From Carboxylicivirga mesophila (GTDB lineage: Bacteria > Bacteroidota > Bacteroidia > Bacteroidales > Marinilabiliaceae): a DNA stretch of 64,000 bases. Under the pieces are notes generated by a model, which saw nothing but the letters and a program-made list of their open reading frames with translations, had not been told where the DNA came from and searched no databases. Position numbers and translations under genes: made by a program. Where the stretch lies: positions 124,001 to 188,000 of the forward strand of contig NZ_JAGUCN010000006.1 of assembly GCF_018271975.1 (NCBI RefSeq), read 5' to 3'. Below are positions 35,879 through 44,884 of this stretch, one piece after another. The first letter of the stretch is position 1, and each line of letters begins with the position of its first letter.

Positions 35879-38059
35879 TTATAATATTATTAAGCCTGCC
35901 TCACGAAGCTGCGAAAAAGTATAGCTATTGATAAATTTGTTGAAATCGCCCAATGAGGCTGTCTCATATTTGTGCTGGAAATCACTAAAAGTAATACGCT
36001 TTTCGGCTGTTACGGCCATCTCACTCAGGCATTGACATAGCCATTGTCCAAGCTTAGCCTTAACATTGATCGTAATATGCGTTTTAGCACTTAGCAAGGT
36101 TAGCTCTGACATTTCAACCGTTTTCTTACCTTTTGTTTTTACAGTGTTTTTGCTAATTGGTTCATGGGCTATCCAGAGTATTTGACTGTTTGGTTTCAGT
36201 ACTACATCATCACTTATCATCGTGGCAACATAGTTAGGTGGTAATTGTGTTTTTGGTACTTTAAAGTTGAACCATTCGCCCAGTGGAAAATCAAAGCCAA
36301 GGCCATGCATATAATTATACAACGCCTTTTTAAGGCCATCACCAAATGTTTCGTGAATAGCACCTTGCTTATCAATAAATTCAAGATCATTATTGGCAAA
36401 TGAGCCGTGTAAACCGCCCGTTATTTCAATATCATAAGCTGCCGGCCGAAGTCCTACCGGGCTATGTGCTGTTAAGGCAAACTGATGCCAGAAACCAGAT
36501 TCAATAATGCCCATTTCAAACAGTTGGCGCACCACCTCCAGGGCATCAATTGTTTCCTGTGCTGTTTGACCTGGAAAACCATACATCAGGTAGGCATGCA
36601 CCATGATGCCTGCATGGGTTAAATTGGCAGCTACATTACTGACCTGCTCAAGGGAGACTCCCTTGTTTATCAATTTAAGTACTCGGGGAGAGGCAACCTC
36701 GAGCCCGCCTGCCACTGCAATACATCCACTTTGCTTTAGTAATAAACATAAATCAGCCGTAAAACTCTTTTCAAATCGGATGTTCGTCCACCAAACAACC
36801 TTTAACTGGCGCTTTAATATTTCTAATGCCAGCTCTTTAAGCAGCGCAGGTGGTGCAGCCTCATCAACAAAATGAAAGCCCCGGATACCTGTTTGTATAA
36901 TTAAGGCTTCCATACGATCTACCACCATACCAACAGAACTGGGCTCATAGCGTTTTATGTAATCGAGTGAACCATCACAGAATGTGCACTTCCCCCAGTA
37001 GCAACCGTGTGCAAGTGTGAGTTTTAGCCAATGACCATCGGACCACAGACGAAACATAGGATTGGCTACTTCAACAACCGGAAAATATTTATCCCATTCA
37101 GCATCTGAATAATCGGGTATACCAAGGTGTTTCTGTAAAACATCATCTTCAGCAGCACCATTTAAGTAGCGTACGGCATCATCCTGACAGATATAAGTGC
37201 GTTTTAATTGTTCTAGCTTTCGCACCCCTTGCAGATATTCGAGGATGCATTGCACGGGCCTCTCCCCGTCATCAAGGGTTACAAAGTCGCAAAACTCAAA
37301 CAGCCTAATGTCTTTTAGTGCACGTAATTCGGTATTCACATAGCCACCGCCCAAAGAAATATTAATAGCGGGATGGTATTGTTTGAGCCACTGACCAATT
37401 CTTAATGCTCCGAATAAATTGCCCGGAAAAGGAACTGTTATCAACACCAGCTGTGGCTGGTACTGTTCCATGGCAATAGCCAGCTCTTTCATTAAAACGT
37501 TTTCGATAAAGGAGTGTGGCTGCTGCAGCTGATCGTATAATTCATTAAACGATGATGCTGATCGTCCCAGGCGCTCAGCATAACGGCTAAAACCAAACCT
37601 GCTATCAACGGCTTCAACTATAAAATCAGATAAATCTTCAAGAAACAAGGTACAATAATGCTTGGCTTTATCAACAAGTCCCATTGTGCCAAAAGCGGTA
37701 TGTTCCTCTTCTAACTGGTTAAACCTCGAGGCTTCGGGTAATAAGGTGCCCTGACAAATGTTTTGCGCCTCAATGAATGTAGGGTGTTTAAGAAATGCCA
37801 TTACCCTGGTAATGGCATTCACATATTCATGTCGTAACTGAAATATTCTGAAGGCATTTTCTGTTTGTATATGATTGGTGTCAACGCAGGCAAATAGCTC
37901 AGTTAATCCTCTCTCAGAGAAAATACGATTAATCACCCTAATTCCCAGATCAACTTGTGCAGAAGGAACATCCAGGGTATTTAGATATCCTTTTAAATAG
38001 GCAGTGGCAGGATATGGTGTATTTAACGGAGTAAAAGGAGGTGTAATTAATAGAACCAT
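35879..38059 (-). CDS. B12-binding-type radical SAM protein with CX4CX2C motif
   Basis: A 726-residue protein. The N-terminal 300 residues resemble a cobalamin-binding domain (MVLLITPPFTPLNTPYPATA; later VLITVPFPGNLFGALRIGQW and SLGGGYVNTEL). A radical SAM barrel follows (about 340-560) with LAHGCYWGKCTFCDG, whose cysteines have CX4CX2C spacing rather than the standard CX3CX2C, read directly from the codons. A glycine-rich VAGGLEVASPRVLKLINKG follows, as in the family. The C-terminal 150 residues end in a helical region that could be a winged helix. No target is identifiable. Possible roles are methylation or rearrangement of a small molecule or peptide. It is a lone gene, convergent with the thioesterase. 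Confidence 0.8.
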   Translation of the reverse strand: MVLLITPPFTPLNTPYPATAYLKGYLNTLDVPSAQVDLGIRVINRIFSERGLTELFACVDTNHIQTENAFRIFQLRHEYVNAITRVMAFLKHPTFIEAQNICQGTLLPEASRFNQLEEEHTAFGTMGLVDKAKHYCTLFLEDLSDFIVEAVDSRFGFSRYAERLGRSASSFNELYDQLQQPHSFIENVLMKELAIAMEQYQPQLVLITVPFPGNLFGALRIGQWLKQYHPAINISLGGGYVNTELRALKDIRLFEFCDFVTLDDGERPVQCILEYLQGVRKLEQLKRTYICQDDAVRYLNGAAEDDVLQKHLGIPDYSDAEWDKYFPVVEVANPMFRLWSDGHWLKLTLAHGCYWGKCTFCDGSLDYIKRYEPSSVGMVVDRMEALIIQTGIRGFHFVDEAAPPALLKELALEILKRQLKVVWWTNIRFEKSFTADLCLLLKQSGCIAVAGGLEVASPRVLKLINKGVSLEQVSNVAANLTHAGIMVHAYLMYGFPGQTAQETIDALEVVRQLFEMGIIESGFWHQFALTAHSPVGLRPAAYDIEITGGLHGSFANNDLEFIDKQGAIHETFGDGLKKALYNYMHGLGFDFPLGEWFNFKVPKTQLPPNYVATMISDDVVLKPNSQILWIAHEPISKNTVKTKGKKTVEMSELTLLSAKTHITINVKAKLGQWLCQCLSEMAVTAEKRITFSDFQHKYETASLGDFNKFINSYTFSQLREAGLIIL

Positions 38060-38125
38060 TGTTTGCTGAATTATCTTATTGCTTTAGCTGAAGGAATATG
38101 AAGTGTGCTCTGGTTTTCCAGTTTG

Positions 38126-40687
38126 TTAATAGTACTTTTCTTTGATTGTGTAAGCTCGTTGCGTCATGTCTGTGTTTTGCAATATTTTAAGTTTTAAGTG
38201 TTCAGGATAGTTTGAGTTATTGTTTAAAAAACGCTGAGCAACATTGTAGGCTTCATCTGATGAGTGCCCACTGAAACTACTGCCTAGCCAGCCGATGGGG
38301 AAGAAGATATCACCTGTTTTCTGTATTTCCTCCAATTGCTGTAATGTGGCAGGCAGGTAATGAACCGAGTGGCTGGTACGTAGCGGATGATGAAGGTTAA
38401 GCAATGCGCTTTGCACCCAGGCCTCTTTACTTCTGTTTTCAACTTTTGAAAGTGAAAGAAAAAATGCATCCCGGTCTGCGGCATTAGACGATAATGAAGG
38501 CATCAGGAAACTTAGTTTTTCTTTGTTATGTTTGCTGCTCAACTGCCCCAGTGTTTCAGCTTGAAGTTCTTTCGAATACTGGTATTCTTTTATACTTAGT
38601 TGCGAGATAATGCGAATTTTATCATTGTCACTCAATGTAATACCTTCTATTTTGTATTTGTCAGAAAGCATCTGTGCCAATAGTTCCTTTGCGTCTTCAC
38701 TCATTGAAATGTTGCTCCAAAGCCTGAATAGTGTTTTTTTGTTGGCAATGGTCTGTTGAGTTTCCATTGAGGCCCATAATTCTTTCTCAAGTTTTGCTGA
38801 TAAAGCATCCCATGATGATTTTGGAATAAATTGCCAGAACACAGTTTGCAGCTGATTGGCATATTGACTTAGTATCAGCGGATTTATTTCCTTTTTAATG
38901 GATTCCAACAGGTAATTTAAGAATTGATCAGGATGGATGCTGCCATCCAGAAAGTTCTCATAGAGGTTGATGACTATTCGCCCTCTCAGTAATTCACCTT
39001 TTACCAAATGTGTGTTATTGAGCCAATAGTTAATTTGAGGCTCTGTTAACCGAACGAGTCCATAACCTTTTTCGTCTGCCAGAAACAAGGTGTTGAGCTC
39101 ATCCGGATCTGTGTCTAGGTTTATGCTGGCATCAAACATTTCGTACTCAAGTCTGATAGAGTCCTTCTGGATAATGTTAATGGCTTGTGGCCAATATGTT
39201 TTTTTAGACGCCAACCCTGGATGTTCGGCTATCTGCTTTAGTTGCCAGATGGTTTTATCCTCTGTCGATGGTTCAAAATGAATGATGGGTCTTCCAGCTT
39301 CGAATACCCAGGCATTGCTCCATACCTTAAGGTCTGTTTCAGTGTATTTGTCTATGCTGGCTATTAGATCATTCCACGATGCATTGCTGTAGGCATTGGT
39401 TTTAACATATTCGCGTATGCCTTGCTGCAGTTGAGCTTCGCCCGCCATGCTTTCCAGCTGTTTCATGACGATGGGCGATTTATGGTAGATAATGCCACCA
39501 TAAAGCGTTCCTGCGTTTTGCAGGTTTTTCAGCTGTTGACCAATGGGATTGGCACCTGCAGTTCGATCAACCGCATAGGCAGCCGGAAAATGGGCCAGTA
39601 AAAAGCGTAGCTGATGATTCATCTCCGGAAACCAGGGTTCTGTGATTTTATCTGCCATAAAATTGGCAAATACCTCTTTGAGCCAGACTTCATCGAACCA
39701 TGGCATGGTTACCAAGTCACCAAACCACATGTGGGCTGTTTCGTGGGCAATGAGGTTGGCACGGGCAAGTTCTTCGTTGCGTGTTGGGTTTTCATCCAGA
39801 AACAGTTTTTCTGAACGGTAGTAGGTGGCTCCCGGGTGTTCCATGCCGCCAAACTGAAACGATGGAATGGCCACCAGATTATATGTGTCAAACGGGTAGT
39901 CGAAGTCGGTATAGTCTTCCAGCCAGTCAAGTGAAGCAAGGGTTTGCCTGAATACCTCTTCAATGTTTCTATTGTACTTGGTGCTGTCATCCACCATGTG
40001 AAACAGGCCAATGGTTTTGTCTTTCCACTTAATTGAATCGAACTGGTATTGGCCGGCAGTGAATGCCCACAAGTATGTGCTTATGGGCTGTGAAGGGGCA
40101 AACTCAAGTTGAATACGTCCCTCAGTAGCTTGTTTGGTAGTTGCTTGTCCGTTGGCAACACCAGTCCAGCCTTCGGGCAGGTCCATCTTAACTTCAAAAG
40201 TGCCTTTAATATCCGGCTGGTCAAAGCATGGTATAGCTGTGCGTGCACGGTCAGGCACGAAAAGTGCATAAAAATAGTCGGCGTTGCGATTCAGTGCTCC
40301 ATCACCCAGTATGTATTTTACTTGTACTGTGTTGGCACCTTTTATTAAAGATGACTTATGGAGTTGGATATGCTCGTTCTCAATTACTGGCGAAGGAATG
40401 GTATCCTCATTTATAATTAATTGCAAGAGTTGTTGGTTGTCTGCCTTAAAATCCAGATAGGTGGTCGTTCTTGAATTGAGGTTGAAACGAATGATTGAAT
40501 GCCCGTCAATTGGCTCATCCTTATCTTCGGGTACAATTATTGAGAGGGTATAATTCAAATCGGATATATGAGCTTTGCGCTGTTTGGCTAAGCGCTGACT
40601 AACTCCAGCTTCTGGAGCAGGTTTTTGGTAGATGTTACAATTGGTTAATACTAAACTCAAACTTAACAGTAGGATGACGTGTTTCAT
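38126..40687 (-). CDS. M1 family aminopeptidase lipoprotein
   Basis: An 853-residue zinc aminopeptidase with a lipoprotein signal (LSLVLTNC, Cys 17), so membrane-anchored rather than cytoplasmic like E. coli PepN. The zinc site is HETAHMWFGD (H315, E316, H319) with the third ligand E338 in VWLKEVF. The exopeptidase motif is GGMEH (about 280-284), a GAMEN-like variant (GxMEx), so substrate terminus recognition may differ slightly. The C-terminal half (about 500-853) is helical repeats as in PepN/ERAP1-like proteins. Likely processes peptides in the periplasm or at the surface. Confidence 0.92.
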   Translation of the reverse strand: MKHVILLLSLSLVLTNCNIYQKPAPEAGVSQRLAKQRKAHISDLNYTLSIIVPEDKDEPIDGHSIIRFNLNSRTTTYLDFKADNQQLLQLIINEDTIPSPVIENEHIQLHKSSLIKGANTVQVKYILGDGALNRNADYFYALFVPDRARTAIPCFDQPDIKGTFEVKMDLPEGWTGVANGQATTKQATEGRIQLEFAPSQPISTYLWAFTAGQYQFDSIKWKDKTIGLFHMVDDSTKYNRNIEEVFRQTLASLDWLEDYTDFDYPFDTYNLVAIPSFQFGGMEHPGATYYRSEKLFLDENPTRNEELARANLIAHETAHMWFGDLVTMPWFDEVWLKEVFANFMADKITEPWFPEMNHQLRFLLAHFPAAYAVDRTAGANPIGQQLKNLQNAGTLYGGIIYHKSPIVMKQLESMAGEAQLQQGIREYVKTNAYSNASWNDLIASIDKYTETDLKVWSNAWVFEAGRPIIHFEPSTEDKTIWQLKQIAEHPGLASKKTYWPQAINIIQKDSIRLEYEMFDASINLDTDPDELNTLFLADEKGYGLVRLTEPQINYWLNNTHLVKGELLRGRIVINLYENFLDGSIHPDQFLNYLLESIKKEINPLILSQYANQLQTVFWQFIPKSSWDALSAKLEKELWASMETQQTIANKKTLFRLWSNISMSEDAKELLAQMLSDKYKIEGITLSDNDKIRIISQLSIKEYQYSKELQAETLGQLSSKHNKEKLSFLMPSLSSNAADRDAFFLSLSKVENRSKEAWVQSALLNLHHPLRTSHSVHYLPATLQQLEEIQKTGDIFFPIGWLGSSFSGHSSDEAYNVAQRFLNNNSNYPEHLKLKILQNTDMTQRAYTIKEKYY

Positions 40688-40830
40688 GTTGTAGCGTGTT
40701 ATGGCAGCTAAAAATAAGCAATCGCTACGGAATTAATTGAGGGTTTGATAAAACTCAGTTAAAAAAGCCAAAATAATGGCCCGGAGTTTGAAGAAAATAC
40801 ACCTAAGACAACTGAATAATTTATTATAAT

Positions 40831-40838
40831 TACATTTG
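40831..40838 (+). promoter_or_regulatory. -7 box for the DUF4136 lipoprotein
   Basis: TACATTTG fits TAnnTTTG. It is 8 bases before an ATG at 40846 and 35 before the ATG at 40873; the second has the better signal peptide and spacing. Confidence 0.5.
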
Positions 40839-40872
40839 GATAAGTATGAATGAAATAAATAAAACTAAGCCT

Positions 40873-41454
40873 ATGAAATATTTGTTAAGCATTGCTCTTG
40901 TCGCCTTGCTGGTTAGTGGATGTTCCGGTATTAAAACCACACACGATTATGATACGTCAGTTGATTTTAAGCAGTTTTCAAGCTATTCTTTTTATGGATG
41001 GGATAAAAATACCACAGAGGATTTAAACTCGCTGGATAGGAAGCGCATTGAAGCGGCCTTTGCCGATGAGTTCGCCAAGCGCGGACTGCAAGAGATTGAA
41101 AAAGGACAGGGAGCTGATCTCATTGTTAGTTTGTATCTGGTCAACGAAGAGCGCAAGCAACGCACCACAACCAACACCGTTAATCCTAATGTAAGTGTAT
41201 ATGTAGGATTTGGAGGCTATTATGGCTATGGCCCAGGCTGGGGCTATGGTCCGGGTTGGGGAGGCTACTCTACCACCTATGTCACTGAAACTGATTATCA
41301 GGTGGGCACTCTCATCTGTTCGGTTTATGATGCAGAGAAGAAGCAATTGATATGGGAGAGTGCTGCAAGCAAAACGATTGATGAAAATCCGCAGTTACGC
41401 AAAAAAAGTATTCCATACGTTGTGAGGGCAATTATGCGGAAGTATCCCAAGTAG
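40873..41454 (+). CDS. DUF4136 lipoprotein
   Basis: A 193-residue lipoprotein from ATG 40873 (frame extends nine codons to 40846). Lipobox LLVSGC with Cys 17. The DUF4136 pattern runs DYDTSVDFKQFSSYSFYGWD, RIEAAFADEFAKRGL, ADLIVSLYLVNEERKQ and ends LIWESAASKTIDENPQLRKK. A Gly/Tyr-rich stretch of about 20 residues (YYGYGPGWGYGPGWGGYS) interrupts the middle. Family function is unknown. The upstream box supports the later start because it would otherwise leave almost no leader. A terminator follows. Confidence 0.85.
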   Translation: MKYLLSIALVALLVSGCSGIKTTHDYDTSVDFKQFSSYSFYGWDKNTTEDLNSLDRKRIEAAFADEFAKRGLQEIEKGQGADLIVSLYLVNEERKQRTTTNTVNPNVSVYVGFGGYYGYGPGWGYGPGWGGYSTTYVTETDYQVGTLICSVYDAEKKQLIWESAASKTIDENPQLRKKSIPYVVRAIMRKYPK

Positions 41455-41481
41455 TATTGTTTTGAGTGATATATTAATACG

Positions 41482-41510
41482 AAGGAGCATTTTTTTAATG
41501 CTCCTTTTGT
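41482..41510 (+). terminator. Terminator of the DUF4136 gene
   Basis: AAGGAGCAT (41482-41490) pairs with ATGCTCCTT (41498-41506), T-rich loop, then TTG. Confidence 0.75.
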
Positions 41511-41549
41511 GTGTTAAAGGGTTGGTAAATAGGTATTAGTATTTCTCTG

Positions 41550-41605
41550 AACTTATTTTTAAATAATAAAACGTAAAAATAAGTTGACAAACTTAAATAT
41601 AAGTT
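41550..41605 (+). promoter_or_regulatory. Probable BlaI-type operator pair
   Basis: AACTTATTTTTA (41550-41561) and TAAAAATAAGTT (41574-41585) form a perfect 12-bp inverted repeat. A second palindrome AACTTA-AATA-TAAGTT occupies 41590-41605. Both share AACTTA/TAAGTT half-sites, suited to a dimeric winged-helix repressor. They overlap the promoter of the blaI-like gene. Confidence 0.6.
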
Positions 41606-41614
41606 GTAGGTTTG
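41584..41614 (+). promoter_or_regulatory. Promoter of the BlaI/BlaR1-like operon
   Basis: TTG (41584-41586), 20 bases, then TAGGTTTG (41607-41614). The spacer contains the palindrome AACTTAAATATAAGTT, so a repressor bound there would block polymerase. Confidence 0.6.
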
Positions 41615-41643
41615 AAATGCTGATTAACTAACTTGGTATATCG

Positions 41644-42015
41644 ATGATTACTTTAACAAAAGCAGAAGAGAAAATTATGAAGCTTCTTTGGGAGCTGGAG
41701 AGCGGTTTTATTAAAGATATTATTGCCCAAATGCCTGAACCTAAACCGCCTTATAATAGTGTATCGACCATTGTAAGGGTTTTGGTGAAAAAAGAAGTGG
41801 TTGGGTTTAACAAGTACGGCGGCACATACGAGTATTATCCATTAATTTCGAAAGAAGAATACCGTAAAAGTCAATTGGGGAGTCTGGTGAAAGGCTACTT
41901 TAATAACTCACTGTCGCAGGTGGTGAATTTCTTTTCTGAAAATAAAAATCTGAAAATCGAAGAAGTTAATGAAGCAATAAAAATGCTTGAAGAGCTTAAA
42001 AAGAAGCAACAATGA
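41644..42015 (+). CDS. BlaI/MecI/CopY family repressor
   Basis: A 123-residue winged-helix regulator. The N-terminal domain (about residues 1-75: TKAEEKIMKLLWELESGF, SVSTIVRVLVKKEVVGF, EYYPLISKEEYR) matches BlaI, and the C-terminal helices (about 76-120) dimerise and carry the protease-sensitive region. The gene downstream overlaps by 4 bases (ATGA) and encodes the cognate BlaR1-like protease. It is likely autoregulated through the palindromes in its own promoter. In Bacteroidota such pairs often control genes other than beta-lactamases, and none is visible here. Confidence 0.92.
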   Translation: MITLTKAEEKIMKLLWELESGFIKDIIAQMPEPKPPYNSVSTIVRVLVKKEVVGFNKYGGTYEYYPLISKEEYRKSQLGSLVKGYFNNSLSQVVNFFSENKNLKIEEVNEAIKMLEELKKKQQ

Positions 42016-43724
42016 CACGTTTTCTGATATATCTGTTCGAGAGTGGCTTGTGCCTGACTTTGTTTTATTCAGGCTACATTCTTTTCTTCCGGAAGGAAAC
42101 CTACTTTACCTTCAACCGCATTTATTTGATGCTGTCAATGATTTTGGCCTTATTACTGCCATTAACGCCGGTACAGTTTTCGGTTGATAATTCGGATTTC
42201 TTAGGGATAACACTCAATAGAGTCAGTGAATTCAGAAACTACTATGAAGAACTTATTTTAATGACAGAACCTGCCTTTAGAGTAGCAGAATCTGAAGTTT
42301 TAAATAAGAATGCTATCGCTCCGGCTACTTCAATGCCCGAAGGAACGATGGGAGTTGTAAAGTCTTCTTTTAGTTGGTCAAGCCTGATATTTTACACTTA
42401 CATCATCGGTTTGCTCTTCTTTGCGATACGTCTTTTGATGTTACTTTTTAACCTTTACCTGATTATACGCAGAAACAAAGTAGTTAAATACGATGGATTT
42501 TCTATTGTGTTGATTACTGAAGAAAGCCCGTCCTTTTCGTTTCTCAAGTGGATTTTTGTGAATAAAAAGGTGTTAAAGGCAGAAGAATTTGAGCAGGTTA
42601 TAGCACATGAAAAAGTTCATGTGAAGCATAAACATACAGTGGACTTACTATTGGCACATATCATCACGATATTTCAATGGTTTAATCCGCTCACATGGCG
42701 CATACAGAAATCGATTAAGACATGTCACGAGTACATTGCCGACAGGCAAGTAATTGACCAGGGGCATGAGTTATTCGATTATCAGTCTCTATTACTGAGT
42801 CAGTTAATCAGCATTCGCTCAGTAGAGCTGGTCAATAATTTTAATTTATTATCAATTAAAAAACGAATTGCCATGATGAATAAAATAAAATCCGGACTAA
42901 GGGCACAACTAAAAGCATTGTTAGTATTTCCATTGCTTATTGTCGCATTTTTCTTCTTTGCCAATATGACGCACAGGCAGGAGAAAATACCTGCTATTAC
43001 TGAATCATCTGATTCAGCGTTTGCACTTGAACGTCAGGGAATTGATATTCCGGTTGCCAAATCAGTAAAAGTTTATGACTATACATTTGTTCGTTTTAAT
43101 ATACAATTGTCTGATAAGGGGTGTTTTGTAAAAGGTCAAAAAACGAATATTGATAAACTCGGAACGAAACTAGCTAATATGCAGGCTCCGGCATCCAAAG
43201 ATGTAAACAAGATGTCTATTCTACTGGAGATTGATAAGGCTACCAGGATGAAAGAAGTGGATAAGCTTAAAACCGCACTTCGGGAGAATGATTTATTAAA
43301 GATTGGCTATTTGGCTAAAGCCGATGAGTCAACCGGAATAGAAGGCAGTGAAACAGCCTTGTTTAACTTGTTGCCGTCTAAAGAGGCAAAGATGTTTGAG
43401 TCGGAAGATTTGGATAGGCAAGGAATTAAGCTGTTTAAGATAAAATATTCGTCGAGTGCCAGTTTGAAAGAAACGGCCAAGCAGTTGCATAAGCATGTAA
43501 TGGCAAATAAGAAGTATGTAATGCTATACGAATACAGTAATGCAACCACCTACAATGAATACATTCAAACGCTGGACATGGTTTATTCCACTATTTGGAA
43601 TATACGCAAAGAGCATGCTTTTTTTGAAGGCCTGAATTATGATTCGTTGACCAAAGAGCAAGAAATAATGCTGCGTAAGAAATTCCCACTGACTTTAACC
43701 ATGAAGAATGTGGATGAAGAATAA
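42012..43724 (+). CDS. BlaR1/MecR1-like M56 membrane metalloprotease
   Basis: A 570-residue integral membrane protein with four hydrophobic segments in the first 300 residues. The gluzincin site is in VIAHEKVHVKHKHTVDLL (HExxH near residues 198-202), and the third ligand is likely Glu in TCHEYIADRQV. After the fourth membrane segment (about 300-320) it has a C-terminal sensor region of about 250 residues that is not a penicillin-binding domain by eye, so the input signal is unknown. It presumably cleaves the BlaI-like repressor encoded 4 bases upstream in overlap. A terminator follows the pair. Confidence 0.88.
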   Translation: MTRFLIYLFESGLCLTLFYSGYILFFRKETYFTFNRIYLMLSMILALLLPLTPVQFSVDNSDFLGITLNRVSEFRNYYEELILMTEPAFRVAESEVLNKNAIAPATSMPEGTMGVVKSSFSWSSLIFYTYIIGLLFFAIRLLMLLFNLYLIIRRNKVVKYDGFSIVLITEESPSFSFLKWIFVNKKVLKAEEFEQVIAHEKVHVKHKHTVDLLLAHIITIFQWFNPLTWRIQKSIKTCHEYIADRQVIDQGHELFDYQSLLLSQLISIRSVELVNNFNLLSIKKRIAMMNKIKSGLRAQLKALLVFPLLIVAFFFFANMTHRQEKIPAITESSDSAFALERQGIDIPVAKSVKVYDYTFVRFNIQLSDKGCFVKGQKTNIDKLGTKLANMQAPASKDVNKMSILLEIDKATRMKEVDKLKTALRENDLLKIGYLAKADESTGIEGSETALFNLLPSKEAKMFESEDLDRQGIKLFKIKYSSSASLKETAKQLHKHVMANKKYVMLYEYSNATTYNEYIQTLDMVYSTIWNIRKEHAFFEGLNYDSLTKEQEIMLRKKFPLTLTMKNVDEE

Positions 43725-43749
43725 TCATAATGATTTGTAAGAAATGTTG

Positions 43750-43775
43750 GCCCGGTGTAATGCCGGGCTTTTTAT
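43750..43775 (+). terminator. Terminator of the BlaI/BlaR1-like operon
   Basis: GCCCGG (43750-43755) pairs with CCGGGC (43763-43768), followed by a T-rich run. Confidence 0.7.
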
Positions 43776-43888
43776 TTGTTAGAAATTAGAGCTTATTTCT
43801 TCTTTAGGCAGTGCGATTTTATTACATTTGAGATGACTTGACTGAAAAAACTATTCGGATCGAATATTTAATTAATACATCATAATTT

Positions 43889-44884
43889 ATGGCATCTAAC
43901 CAATTTGATCTCAACTCCTCCAGTGGATTGCTTGAGAAACTACTAAAAAACATCCGGTCGGTGGGGCTTATCCTTCTTGTAGCCTTCGTCGCCTGGACAG
44001 CTTTCTTCACGGTCGACCCGGAGGAAGTCGGCGTAATTGTGCGTTTTGGTAAATATGTAAGAACTGTTGAGCCGGGCCTGAACTACAAAATTCCTTTGGC
44101 AGAGTCGGTTTATAAAGTGGCTGTGGAGCGTCAGCAGAAGATGGAGTTTGGATTTCGCACAGCCAGGGCAGGCGTTAAAACATCTTACTCCAGTAAGGGC
44201 AGTATTGAAGAATCATTAATGCTGACTGGAGACCTGAATCTGGCAGATGTTGAATGGGTGGTACAATATCGGATTGACAATCCGTACAATTACCTGTTTA
44301 AGGTAAGAAATCCGGAGGTGACTCTAAGAGATGTTTCAGAGTCAGCTATGCGACAGATTGTTGGTGACAGAACCGTAAATGAAGTTTTGACAGTTGGTCG
44401 CGCCGAAATTAGTGCCCGATTGCAGGAGTTAATGCAACGCATTTGTCGCGAGTATTCAATTGGCGTAAAAATTGAGCAGGTGGTGCTGCAGGATGTTAAT
44501 CCGCCAGAGCCTGTTAAAGCAGCATTTAATGCGGTGAATGAAGCGCAACAGGAAAAGGAAACCCTAATCAATCAGGCTAAGGCTGAATATAATAAGGTGA
44601 TTCCGAAGGCTGCGGGTCAGGCAAAGGAGACGATACAAATGGCTGAAGGCTACGCTACTGAGCGTGTGAATAATGCCAAAGGTGATGTGGCGCGTTTCAA
44701 TGCTTTGTACGAAGAATATGTAAAAGCGCCGGAAGTAACACGTCGTCGCATATATCTGGAGACAATGGAAGACGTGATTCCGCGTTTAGGTCAAAAAATT
44801 ATTACTGACCAGAATGGTAGTAATGTGTTACCACTTTTGCAAATGCAGCTTTCACAACAAAAAACAGCTAACAATGGACAATAA
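43889..44884 (+). CDS. hflK: HflK-like SPFH membrane protease modulator
   Basis: A 331-residue SPFH/prohibitin protein with one N-terminal membrane helix (about residues 28-48) and a large periplasmic region. The segment DPEEVGVIVRFGKYVRTVEPG is the SPFH start, and the helix rich in Ala/Glu (AFNAVNEAQQEKETLINQ) is the family coiled coil. With HflC it forms a cage that limits FtsH proteolysis of membrane proteins. Its last 11 bases overlap the hflC start, so the two are translationally coupled. Family call firm. Confidence 0.92.
   Translation: MASNQFDLNSSSGLLEKLLKNIRSVGLILLVAFVAWTAFFTVDPEEVGVIVRFGKYVRTVEPGLNYKIPLAESVYKVAVERQQKMEFGFRTARAGVKTSYSSKGSIEESLMLTGDLNLADVEWVVQYRIDNPYNYLFKVRNPEVTLRDVSESAMRQIVGDRTVNEVLTVGRAEISARLQELMQRICREYSIGVKIEQVVLQDVNPPEPVKAAFNAVNEAQQEKETLINQAKAEYNKVIPKAAGQAKETIQMAEGYATERVNNAKGDVARFNALYEEYVKAPEVTRRRIYLETMEDVIPRLGQKIITDQNGSNVLPLLQMQLSQQKTANNGQ

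Noticed and set aside
41644-43724. Beta-lactam resistance regulon
   Set aside because: BlaI/BlaR1-like genes are present but no beta-lactamase or PBP2a gene is nearby and the sensor tail does not look like a penicillin-binding domain.
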